From positions 548,728-612,727 of the forward strand of contig NZ_RKMB01000002.1 in assembly GCF_003797765.1 (NCBI RefSeq): a DNA stretch of 64,000 nt, given 5' to 3'. Within the stretch, counting starts at the first letter, position 1; every line of letters begins with the position of its first letter. The translations under genes and the position numbers were made by a program. Below the pieces are notes generated by a model that saw only the letters and a list, made by a program, of their open reading frames with translations, had not been told where the DNA came from and ran no database searches. The DNA is from Ramlibacter sp. WS9 (GTDB lineage: Bacteria; Pseudomonadota; Gammaproteobacteria; Burkholderiales; Burkholderiaceae_C). Shown one piece after another: positions 37,258 to 44,554 of the stretch.

Positions 37258-38234
37258 GCGGTGACCTCGGGATGATGGCACCGAACGACATGGTGGCCGT
37301 CCGCCACGCTCGGCAGCTCGCCGGCGCAAGCATCGGTCACGTGCGCGCAGCGTTCAGCGAAGCGGCACGCCGGCAAATCGGCCCGGCGCAGGTCGGGAAG
37401 GTTGCCGCGCACGGCCACCAACTCGCTCAAGGAGGCGCGGCCTACCGGCGTCGCGCCGATCAGCTGGCGGGTGTAGGGATGTTGCGGCCGCAGGAACAAT
37501 TCTTCGGTCGGCGCGGACTCGACCACATGGCCCGCGTGCATCACGACGATGCGGTCGCACTGGTCGCGCGCCAGGCCGAGGTCGTGTGTGATCAGCAGCG
37601 TCGCCATCGCGTGGCCGCCCGCGACCGTGCGCGCCTTCTCGCGGATCAAACCCATGATCGCGGCCTGCGTGGTCACGTCCAGGCCAGTGGTCGGCTCGTC
37701 GGCGATCAGCAGCTTGGGGCCGCAGGCCAGGGCCAGCGCGATCATCACGCGCTGGCACAACCCGCCTGAAAGCTCGAACGGGTACGCGTGGTAACGCCGC
37801 TCCGGGTCCGGAATCTTCATCTCGGCCAGGCAGGCGATCGCGCGCGCCTTCGCGTCGGCGTGACGCACCGTGGTGTGGCGCAGCAACACGTCTTCCAGCT
37901 GGTGGCCGACCTTGCGGATCGGATTGAGCGCGACCTTCGGATTCTGGAAGATCATCGACACTTCGCGGCCACGGATGTCCTGCAGGTCTGCTTCCTTGGC
38001 CGCGAGCAGGTCCATGCCGTCGAACTTCGCTGAGCCCTGCGTGATGCGCGCCGCGGCGTCCGACAGGCCCAGCAGCGCATAGGAGAGCACGCTCTTGCCG
38101 GAACCGGATTCGCCCACCAGGCCCACTGTCTCGCCCTTGTCGATGCTGATCGACACGTCCTGCAGCGCATGCACGATGCCGCCGCGCGTGCGAAACTGCA
38201 GCGACAGGTTGTTGACTTCCAGCAGGGCGTTCAT
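37254..38234 (-). CDS. Opp/Dpp-type ABC transporter ATPase (OppD-like)
   Basis: A 326-residue ATPase with Walker [16 protein letters not shown]-loop [16 protein letters not shown], signature [16 protein letters not shown], Walker [13 protein letters not shown] and H-loop ITHDLG. It too ends with the Cys motif ([14 protein letters not shown]). GGAGGAC directly before ATG 38234 gives a strong start that overlaps the permease stop. The signature has Leu-Cys where most have Gln, a mild variation. It forms the ATPase dimer with the next gene. Confidence 0.93.
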   Translation of the reverse strand: MNALLEVNNLSLQFRTRGGIVHALQDVSISIDKGETVGLVGESGSGKSVLSYALLGLSDAAARITQGSAKFDGMDLLAAKEADLQDIRGREVSMIFQNPKVALNPIRKVGHQLEDVLLRHTTVRHADAKARAIACLAEMKIPDPERRYHAYPFELSGGLCQRVMIALALACGPKLLIADEPTTGLDVTTQAAIMGLIREKARTVAGGHAMATLLITHDLGLARDQCDRIVVMHAGHVVESAPTEELFLRPQHPYTRQLIGATPVGRASLSELVAVRGNLPDLRRADLPACRFAERCAHVTDACAGELPSVADGHHVVRCHHPEVTA

Positions 38235-39193
38235 GTCCTCCTCCGCGGGTCGATCAGGTCGCGCAGGCCATCGCCCAGCAGATTGAAAGTGAACACCGCC
38301 AACATCAGCACCGAGCCGGGGAACAACGCCACCCACCACTCGCCGGAGATGATGTACGTCGCGCCCTCGGCCACCATGATTCCCCACTCGGCCGCCGGCG
38401 GGCTCACGCCCAGGCCGATGAACGAGAGGCCCGCCGCGTTCAGGATGGCCCAGCCCATGTTGAGCGACACCTGCACCATCATCGGCGGCATGGCGTTGGG
38501 GATCAGGTGGCACAGCAGGATGCGCGCGTCGCCGTTGCCGGCCAGGCGCGCGGCCTCGATGAAACCGGACTCGCGCCGCACGTTGACCTCGGTACGCGCG
38601 ACGCGGATGTAGAACGGCAGGTTCACCACCGCCGTGGCGATGATGATGTTGAAGACCGAGTTGCCCAGTGCGGCGACGATGCCCATGGCCAGCACGAATA
38701 GCGGAAAGCTCATGACCATGTCGCACAGGCGGATCACGATGCGGTCCAGCCAGCCGCCGAAGTACCCGGCGGCGGAGCCGATCAACCCGCCGATGGCGAA
38801 CGAGGCACCGACGGCCGACAGCGCGATGACGAAGTCGACACGCGTCGCCACCACTACGCGCGACAGGATGTCGCGGCCCAGGGAGTCGGTGCCGAACCAG
38901 TGCTGCCAGCTGGGCGGCGACATGGGCTTGCCCACGTTGGTAGCCAGCGGGTCGAACGGCACGACCCATGGGCCGATCACGGCCAGCAGCACGAACATCG
39001 CGAAAAGAACGGCTGCGACGAGTGTGAAGGGGTTGTCGGAGAGAACGTAGCGGGCGTGCGACCAGAAGTTCTTGCTCCCTCTCCCGCTTGCGGGAGAGGG
39101 CTGGGGTGAGGGCTTCGCGGCACCCTCATCCCCCGCCTTCTCCCGCGAGCGGGAGAAGGAGCCGATACCGCTGGTGTCCGTCATCGCTTTCAT
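38231..39193 (-). CDS. Opp/Dpp-type ABC transporter permease (OppC-like)
   Basis: A 320-residue permease of the DppC type with six helices. WFGTDSLGRDILSRV and the EAA loop EAARLAGNGDARILLCHLIPN are in place. Residues about 11-40 (SFSRSREKAGDEG, then PSPQPSPASGRG) are encoded by two back-to-back copies of a dispersed repeat inserted in the cytosolic N-terminal tail before the first helix. ATG 39193 overlaps the OppB-like stop; ATG 39184 is an alternative. The usual DppC tail is short, so the insertion should be tolerated. Confidence 0.92.
   Translation of the reverse strand: MKAMTDTSGIGSFSRSREKAGDEGAAKPSPQPSPASGRGSKNFWSHARYVLSDNPFTLVAAVLFAMFVLLAVIGPWVVPFDPLATNVGKPMSPPSWQHWFGTDSLGRDILSRVVVATRVDFVIALSAVGASFAIGGLIGSAAGYFGGWLDRIVIRLCDMVMSFPLFVLAMGIVAALGNSVFNIIIATAVVNLPFYIRVARTEVNVRRESGFIEAARLAGNGDARILLCHLIPNAMPPMMVQVSLNMGWAILNAAGLSFIGLGVSPPAAEWGIMVAEGATYIISGEWWVALFPGSVLMLAVFTFNLLGDGLRDLIDPRRRT
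39075..39161. repeat. Two inverted copies of a dispersed repeat inside the OppC-like gene
   Basis: CTCCCTCTCCCGCTTGCGGG leads into AGAGGGCTGGGGTGAGGGC, followed by the reverse-oriented CACCCTCATCCCCCGCCTTC and TCCCGCGAGCGGGAGAAGGA. Each half forms a stem around GCGGGAGA-type arms. The unit keeps the reading frame open through the N-terminal tail of the permease. Confidence 0.85.
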
Positions 39194-40203
39194 TCCCCCA
39201 GCCTCACACGCGGATCGATCACGACGTACAGCATGTCGATCACCAGATTGAGCAGCGTGTACAGCACCGCCATCGTCAGCACAAAGCCCTGAACCGGTGC
39301 GTAGTCGCTGGCCACCAGCGCCTCGAGCGCGAAGGACCCAACGCCGGGCCAGGCGAACACTTTCTCCACGATCACGCTCATGCCGAGCAGGAAGGAGAAC
39401 ACCATGCCCATGGTGGTCACCACCGGCAGCAGCGCGTTGCGCAAGGCGTAGCGCACCAGCACCGTGGTGGTGGACAAGCCGGAGGCGCGGGCCGTGCGCA
39501 CGAAGTCCGCGGACAGCACGGCGAGCATGGAAGCGCGCGTCATGCGCGCGATCGGCGCCAGCACGAAGATGCCGAGCGTCAGCACCGGCAGGATCATCTG
39601 CTTGGCGCAGGCGATGAACAGCGTGAAGTTGCCGGCGAGCAGCGCATCGACGGTGTACAGGCCCGTGATCGTCTTGGGCGCGGTGAGGTACGGATCGAGC
39701 CGGCCGATCGGCGAGGGCGCCCATCCCAGCAGGAAATAGAAGACATACGCGAGCAGGAGGCCCGTGAAGAAGGTGGGCAGCGAGACGCCTGCCGTGGTCA
39801 CCAGCCGGCAGGCATGGTCGATCCATGAATTCGGGTGCCGCGCGGCGGCGATGCCCAGCGGGATCGCAATGCTCACCGCGAACAGCAGCGAGGCCAGCAC
39901 CAGCTCGAGCGAGGCAGGGAGACGCGTCAACAGTTCCTCGCGCACCGGCTGGCCGGTGGACAGGGCGTTGCCCAGGTCGCCGCGTGCCAGGTCCTTCAAG
40001 TAGATCCAGAACTGCACGGGCAGCGTGCGGTTCAGCCCCAGCTTCTCGCGCACCTGCTCCACTGCCTCTTGCGTGCCGGCCGGGCCGGCGAAGAACGCCG
40101 CCGGGTCGCCCGGCAGCGCGCGCGTAAGCAGGAAGGTGATGAGCACGATGCCGAAGAGGTTCGGCAACGCGCCCAGCAGGCGTTTGAGGATGGACAGGGG
40201 CAT
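39190..40203 (-). CDS. Opp/Dpp-type ABC transporter permease (OppB-like)
   Basis: A 337-residue permease of the DppB type. It begins with a membrane helix (LGALPNLFGIVLITFLL), then RALPGDPAAFF, LGLNRTLPVQFWIYL, and the EAA loop DFVRTARASGLSTTTVLVRYALRNA; these mark it clearly. It forms the channel with the OppC-like protein. I start at ATG 40203 (MPLSILKR); upstream of it lies a dispersed repeat that stays open by chance. It is 95 bases past the binding-protein gene, the longest gap in the operon, all taken up by that repeat. Confidence 0.92.
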   Translation of the reverse strand: MPLSILKRLLGALPNLFGIVLITFLLTRALPGDPAAFFAGPAGTQEAVEQVREKLGLNRTLPVQFWIYLKDLARGDLGNALSTGQPVREELLTRLPASLELVLASLLFAVSIAIPLGIAAARHPNSWIDHACRLVTTAGVSLPTFFTGLLLAYVFYFLLGWAPSPIGRLDPYLTAPKTITGLYTVDALLAGNFTLFIACAKQMILPVLTLGIFVLAPIARMTRASMLAVLSADFVRTARASGLSTTTVLVRYALRNALLPVVTTMGMVFSFLLGMSVIVEKVFAWPGVGSFALEALVASDYAPVQGFVLTMAVLYTLLNLVIDMLYVVIDPRVRLGE

Positions 40204-40224
40204 GAGGGGCTCAGGCCGTCGACG

Positions 40225-40293
40225 GGCCGCCCCTAGACGGCCTTGGCCCCCTCGGGGGGCAGAGCAGCGGCGTAGCCGCAAACGTGGGGGTCA
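40225..40293. repeat. Dispersed repeat between binding-protein and permease genes
   Basis: The same family as 18391-18457, in opposite orientation: GGCCGCCCC, then GGCCCCCTCGGGGGGCAG, GCAGCGGC and GCCGCAAACGTGGGGG. It could form a hairpin that lowers expression of the permease genes relative to the binding protein, as such palindromes often do. Confidence 0.8.
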
Positions 40294-40298
40294 ACATG

Positions 40299-41936
40299 TC
40301 AGGCCGGGCTCGCCGCCTTCACCAGTTGCCGATAGTCCGGCTCCAGGTGGAACCAGTAGGTGTAGCCGCTGATGGTCGGCTGCATCGCCACGTCCATCAT
40401 CGGCTGCACCAGCGGAATGCGCGGCACTTCCTCGTAGGCCAGCTTGATCATGTCCTTGACCATGCCGTCGTACAGGGGCTTGCTCTCGGCGAAGCGCGCG
40501 TTGGTGATCAGCTTGTCCATGGTGGCGTTCTGGTAGCTCATGGTGTTGAACACTGCGTTCTGCCCGTGGTAGCACCAGAAGTAGAAGTACTCCGGGTAGT
40601 TCAGCCAGCCGCCGAAGCGGTTCAGGATGATGGGCATGTCCTTCTTCAGCAGGGCCGCGCGCCAGTTGGCGCCGGGCACCTTGTTGATGGTCAGTTTGAT
40701 GCCGATCTGCGCCAGCGCTTCCTGCACCAGGATCGCCGTGGGCTCGGACACTGTCGCCGAGCCCAGGTCGTACGACAGCACGGTTTCGATGGGGCCCACG
40801 CCCGATTCGGTCATCAGCTGCTTGGCCTTGGCGATGTCGGTCTTGTAGCCGTGGGCCTGCGGCCACACCGGCGCCTTGGGGTCGTTGCTGCCGCCCCACT
40901 GCTTGATGCCGCGACCGTAGAACGCCGACTCGAACATCTTGTCGTAGGGCATCGCATAGGCCACGGCCTGTCGCACCTTGACGTTGTTGAATGGCGGCTT
41001 GGCGGTGTTCATGCCCAGGTAGAACAGGGCGTTCTCGACCGGCAGGCTCACCACTTTCACCTTGCCCTTGTCGCCGGCGAAGTCCGCGAAGTCCTTGGGC
41101 GGCAGGGTGTAGGTGATGTCGATGTCACCCTTCTGCAGCAGCGCACGGCGGTTGCCCGACGACGGGATGTCGCGCTGGATGATGCGCTTGATCTTGGGCA
41201 GCGGGCCGTTCTTCCATTCCTCGAAACGCGTGTAGACCAGCTCCTGGCCCGGCTTCCAGCTCTCGACCTTGTAGGCACCGCCGCCGGCTTCATTGGTCTT
41301 GAGCCAGTCGGCGGCCCACGGGTCCTTCTCGGTCGCGTTCTTCTTGGCCAGCGTCGAGTTGTAGATCGACGCGACCGGCACGCCCAGGTCGGGCATCGAC
41401 AGCTTGTCCTTGCGGATGAACTTGACGTGGAAGGTGGAGTCGTCAACCACCTTGAACTGCGCCGGGTCTTCCAGCGAGCCCGCCTTCATCTGGAAGGTGG
41501 GGAAGCCGCCCATCGCCAGCGCTCGGTCGAAGCTCCACTTCACGTCCTTGGCCGTCACGGGCGTGCCGTCGTGGAAGGTCGCGCCCTTGCGCAGGTAGAA
41601 CGTCACGCCCATGCCGTCCGCGTCCACCTTCCAGCGCTCGGCCAGTTCGGGCTCGAACTTCGTGAAGTCGTACATGCTGCTGCCGTCGGGCAGCTTCTTC
41701 TTGCCGTACGAGATCAGCCGGTCATAGGCGTTCCACGCCACGCCGTAGCTCGGGCGGTTGGCGCCCAGGCCGTGGATGTCCAGCATGTTGGGGCCGAACT
41801 CGTTGGCCATGATCAGCGTGTCCTTGCGGTCCTGCGCGGCGGCTTCGCCGGCCACGAACGCCGAGCCCGCGATTGGCGCGAGCGTCGCGGCCTTGAGCAG
41901 TGAGCGGCGCTTGAATTGGGAGGGAAGGGACTTCAT
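40299..41936 (-). CDS. Family 5 ABC transporter substrate-binding protein (Opp/Dpp type)
   Basis: A 545-residue periplasmic protein. The signal is twin-arginine-like (KRRSLLKAATLAPIAGSAF, cut near AAAQ). ELAERWKVDADGMGVTFYLRKGA, FHDGTPVTAKDVKWSFDRAL and later LNYPEYFYFWCYHG are of the SBP_bac_5 family, which binds peptides, nickel, or other small N-rich molecules. AGGAG seven bases before ATG 41936 sets the start. It lies 37 bases after atzF and feeds the OppBCDF-like parts that follow. The presence of amidases on either side suggests a ureide or amide ligand instead of peptides, by inference only. Confidence 0.92.
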   Translation of the reverse strand: MKSLPSQFKRRSLLKAATLAPIAGSAFVAGEAAAQDRKDTLIMANEFGPNMLDIHGLGANRPSYGVAWNAYDRLISYGKKKLPDGSSMYDFTKFEPELAERWKVDADGMGVTFYLRKGATFHDGTPVTAKDVKWSFDRALAMGGFPTFQMKAGSLEDPAQFKVVDDSTFHVKFIRKDKLSMPDLGVPVASIYNSTLAKKNATEKDPWAADWLKTNEAGGGAYKVESWKPGQELVYTRFEEWKNGPLPKIKRIIQRDIPSSGNRRALLQKGDIDITYTLPPKDFADFAGDKGKVKVVSLPVENALFYLGMNTAKPPFNNVKVRQAVAYAMPYDKMFESAFYGRGIKQWGGSNDPKAPVWPQAHGYKTDIAKAKQLMTESGVGPIETVLSYDLGSATVSEPTAILVQEALAQIGIKLTINKVPGANWRAALLKKDMPIILNRFGGWLNYPEYFYFWCYHGQNAVFNTMSYQNATMDKLITNARFAESKPLYDGMVKDMIKLAYEEVPRIPLVQPMMDVAMQPTISGYTYWFHLEPDYRQLVKAASPA

Positions 41937-41973
41937 GGAGTGGCTCCTGTGGACGCTTTTGCAAGGATGGGGA

Positions 41974-43725
41974 TCAGGGTTTGGCGAGGGAAGCTATGTA
42001 GGCGCGCCAGCCGCCCAGATGCGAGATGTCTTGTGCGCCTTGCGTCGCCAGCGCTTCGCAGAGGAAACCCTGCACGCTGCTGCCGTCGGCCAGCTCCAGC
42101 GTGCCTATGCCCAGCGGCGCGGGGATCAGCGACACGAAGGAGCCGTAGTGTTCCACGGGCATGTCCCAGATCTCCAGCGCGATGCGAGCACCGGTGCCCG
42201 GCGCGACGCGCAGCAACCCGGGCTTGGGCGGCACCGTGCCGGGCAGGGCGAAGAACTTGTAGTGCGGCGCGGTCTCGGTGGTGGCGACCAACGTGGCGCC
42301 ACGCTCCTTGAGTTGGTCGTTGAGCGGCATGCCGGACAGGTGCGCGCCGACGACGGCAACCTTCACCGTCCGCACTCCCTCCCCCTTTGGGGGAGGGTTG
42401 GGGTGGGGGCACAGCGCCGGTATCGACACAGCGGGTGGCAACGCCTCCCCCGTCGCACCCTGCGTCAACCCCGTCGCATGGTGGTACCGCTGCCCCAGTT
42501 CCGCCAGCTGCCAATCACTGCCGCACTGCCCGATCAACGTGATGCCGAACGGCAGGCCATCGGGGCGGATCGAGCTGGGCACGGAGATCGCGGCGTAGTC
42601 CAGCAGGTTGACGAAGTTGGTGTAAGCGCCGAGGTTGCGATTCAGCACCACCGGGTCAGCTTGCATCTGCGCGATCGTGTAGTGCGTGGGGGCGGTGGGC
42701 ACGAGCAGCACATCTATGGAGGACCACATGGCCGCGGCCTGCTGGCCCAGTGCCTGCAGCTTCGTCTGCGCCTCATACAAATCGGCCGCGCTGTACTCGC
42801 GACCCTGCGCGAGGATGCCGCGCACCGGCTCGACGACTTCGCTTTCGTTCGCGTCGAAGAAGGCTCGCACCGCCGTGTAGCGCTCCGCCACCAGCGCGCT
42901 TTCGTACAGCAGCGCGGCGGCTTGCGCCAGCGGTTCGTAGTCGATGGCCACAGGCGTGCCGCCCAGTTCCCGCAAGCGTGCGATGGCGCCTTCGAACGCC
43001 GCTTGCGCGAGCCCGTCTCCGAAGAACTCGAGCGAAGACGGAACACCAAAGCGAAATGTCTTGCCGAACGGCTGCGTGGCGAGCTTGAGCGGGCGCGAAT
43101 ACGGGTCGGCCACGTCATGCCCCATCGCCGCCTGCAGCACGCGTACCGCCGTGCCCACCGTGCGCGCGAAGATCGAAACGCAATCCACACTCTGCGCCGC
43201 CGGCACCACGCCGCGCGCGCTGATCAAGCCCTTCGACGGTTTGATGCCGACGATGTTGTTCAGCCCCGCCGGCACGCGCCCGGAGCCCGCCGTGTCAGTG
43301 CCCAGCGAAAAGTCCACCTGCCCCGTCGCGACCACATAGGCGGAGCCGGAGCTGGAGCCGCCAGATACATAAAGAGGGTTGAACGCGTTGGGCACGGCGC
43401 CATAGGGCGAGCGCGTGCCGTTCAGGCCGCAGGCGAACTGGTCGAGGTTGGTCTTGCCCAACACCCGCGCACCAGCCGCGAGCAGTTTGCGCACCACCGT
43501 GGCGTGTTCGACCGGCCGGTAGGCGAAGGCCGGACAGCCGGCGGTGGTCGGCATGCCGGCCACGTCGACGTTGTCCTTGGCGGCGAAGGTCAGGCCGGCG
43601 AGCGGGCCGGTTTCGCTGCCGGCCAAGGGGAAGTCAAGCCGCGTGATCCAGGCCGCGGCCGCACCTTCGGCCACGCCGGAAGGCGTCTGGGGCAGCGAAT
43701 CGACCGGCAGCGCAACTTGCACCAT
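41974..43725 (-). CDS. atzF: AtzF-like allophanate/urea-dicarboxylate hydrolase
   Basis: A 583-residue two-domain enzyme. The amidase domain (about 20-435) has Lys in FAAKDNVDVAG and the serines in GGSSSGSAYVV and DTAGSGRVPAG. The C-terminal domain (about 453-583, with FFALPGTVPPKPGLLRV and GTLELADGSSVQGFLCE) is the regulatory/decarboxylating domain specific to allophanate hydrolases. It converts allophanate or urea-1,3-dicarboxylate to ammonia and CO2. Residues about 439-451 (LCPHPNPPPKGEG) between the domains come from a dispersed repeat. It is the first gene of the operon; a sigma-54 element and palindromic operator precede ATG 43725. Confidence 0.9.
   Translation of the reverse strand: MVQVALPVDSLPQTPSGVAEGAAAAWITRLDFPLAGSETGPLAGLTFAAKDNVDVAGMPTTAGCPAFAYRPVEHATVVRKLLAAGARVLGKTNLDQFACGLNGTRSPYGAVPNAFNPLYVSGGSSSGSAYVVATGQVDFSLGTDTAGSGRVPAGLNNIVGIKPSKGLISARGVVPAAQSVDCVSIFARTVGTAVRVLQAAMGHDVADPYSRPLKLATQPFGKTFRFGVPSSLEFFGDGLAQAAFEGAIARLRELGGTPVAIDYEPLAQAAALLYESALVAERYTAVRAFFDANESEVVEPVRGILAQGREYSAADLYEAQTKLQALGQQAAAMWSSIDVLLVPTAPTHYTIAQMQADPVVLNRNLGAYTNFVNLLDYAAISVPSSIRPDGLPFGITLIGQCGSDWQLAELGQRYHHATGLTQGATGEALPPAVSIPALCPHPNPPPKGEGVRTVKVAVVGAHLSGMPLNDQLKERGATLVATTETAPHYKFFALPGTVPPKPGLLRVAPGTGARIALEIWDMPVEHYGSFVSLIPAPLGIGTLELADGSSVQGFLCEALATQGAQDISHLGGWRAYIASLAKP
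42374..42410. repeat. Dispersed repeat encoding the AtzF interdomain linker
   Basis: CTCCCTCCCCCTTTGGGGGA then GGGTTGGGGTGGGGGC, same family as 34659-34694 and 39075-39161. Translated in frame as PHPNPPPKGEG exactly between the two AtzF domains. Confidence 0.85.
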
Positions 43726-43738
43726 CTTCGAGCATCCA

Positions 43739-43754
43739 ATCTTGTATCCAAGAT
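43739..43754. promoter_or_regulatory. Candidate GntR/FCD operator at the head of the amide operon
   Basis: A perfect palindrome, ATCTTG-TATC-CAAGAT, whose core TTGTATCCAA is close to the TNGTNNNACNA pattern of FCD-type regulators. It spans about -6 to +10 relative to the start site predicted by the adjacent sigma-54 element, and ends 14 bases before the atzF ATG. A repressor here would block the promoter. Confidence 0.6.
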
Positions 43755-43758
43755 GAGA

Positions 43759-43774
43759 TGCAAGGGCTGTGCCA
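43759..43774 (-). promoter_or_regulatory. Sigma-54 -24/-12 promoter element for the amide operon
   Basis: On the minus strand cTGGCACagcccTTGCAt matches the sigma-54 consensus TGGCACG-N4-TTGCA at all but one position, with the exact 10 bases between the GG and GC. The predicted start site is near 43748, giving a 23-base leader to atzF. This implies RpoN plus an enhancer-binding activator, as expected for nitrogen-controlled genes. Confidence 0.78.
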
Positions 43775-43885
43775 GCTCAGCAGGCCCTTCCGGCCGCCTG
43801 TTCCGGACGGACTCGGGGGTCTGCCCGCTCCGTGTCAGGTCCGGAAGATGCGCATTACAATGTTCGATCAAGTAAGGAGAGGCAT

Positions 43886-44107
43886 ATGGCCGAGTCCACC
43901 ATCACCGCTAAGGGGCAGACGACGGTACCGGCGGATATCCGGGCGCTTGTGCACGCCGAGGCGGGTACGCGCCTGGTCTGGTCCGTGATGCCTGACGGCA
44001 CCATCATCGTTCGCGCCAAGACCAAGTCCATCCTCGACATGGCCGGCATGCTGAAGGCGCCCAAGGGCAAGCGTGTTGCCATTGAAGCGATGAACCCCTG
44101 GCGCTGA
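43886..44107 (+). CDS. vapB: AbrB/MazE-type antitoxin (VapB)
   Basis: A 73-residue swapped-hairpin AbrB-type protein: MAESTITAKGQTTVPADIRA is the DNA-binding hairpin, followed by GTRLVWSVMPDGTIIVRAK and a C-terminal tail (LDMAGMLKAPKGKRV) that should wrap the toxin. It neutralises the PIN-domain nuclease encoded next and represses the pair. The AAGGAGA box five bases before ATG 43886 is strong. The stop overlaps the toxin start. It is divergent from the amide operon, and a wide inverted repeat TTCCGGAC (43801-43808) with GTCCGGAA (43839-43846) lies between. Confidence 0.87.
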   Translation: MAESTITAKGQTTVPADIRALVHAEAGTRLVWSVMPDGTIIVRAKTKSILDMAGMLKAPKGKRVAIEAMNPWR

Positions 44108-44508
44108 TGCCGGCGCTCGACACCAACGCCCTGGTCCGTTACGTCGTTGAGGACGACGCAGCGCAGCTGGCCGCGGCCAGGCGGCTTATCCGCAAATGCG
44201 TCAGCGAAGGCCAGACGCTGTTCGTGCCGGTGACCGTGACACTGGAACTGGAGTGGGTACTGCGCGCGAGCTTTGAATTCACCAAAGAGGAGGTGATGCA
44301 GGTGTTGTCGAGCCTGTTTTCGGCCGCCGAGCTGACCTTCGAATCGGAGCGCGCTCTCGAGGTTGCGCTGCAGCTATACCGGGAGAACGCCGCCGACTTC
44401 GCGGACTGCCTGCACGTCGCGCTGGCGGCGCAGGCCGGTGAGTTGCCGCTGTGGACTTTCGACAAGAAAGCCGCCAAGGTCAACGGGGCACAGTCGATAG
44501 GCCGCTGA
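44107..44508 (+). CDS. vapC: PIN-domain ribonuclease toxin (VapC)
   Basis: A 133-residue PIN-domain protein. The conserved acids are visible: Asp in MPALDTNALVRYVV, Glu in VTLELEWVLR, and Asp residues in NAADFADCLHVALA, followed by LWTFDKKAA. These bind Mg2+ for RNA cleavage, typically of tRNA or rRNA. ATG 44107 overlaps the antitoxin stop codon, the usual coupling. The pair looks complete, unlike the decayed vapBC-like remnant at 22087-22449. It ends 46 bases from the convergent thiolase gene. Confidence 0.88.
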   Translation: MPALDTNALVRYVVEDDAAQLAAARRLIRKCVSEGQTLFVPVTVTLELEWVLRASFEFTKEEVMQVLSSLFSAAELTFESERALEVALQLYRENAADFADCLHVALAAQAGELPLWTFDKKAAKVNGAQSIGR

Positions 44509-44554
44509 CGGGCCAGGACGTTCATCTACCCCGCTCAAAAGGAGCAGGGGGCGG

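Noticed and set aside
43726..43885. An N-terminally longer VapB antitoxin
   Set aside because: The upstream codons are out of character for AbrB-type proteins and the strong ribosome site precedes ATG 43886.
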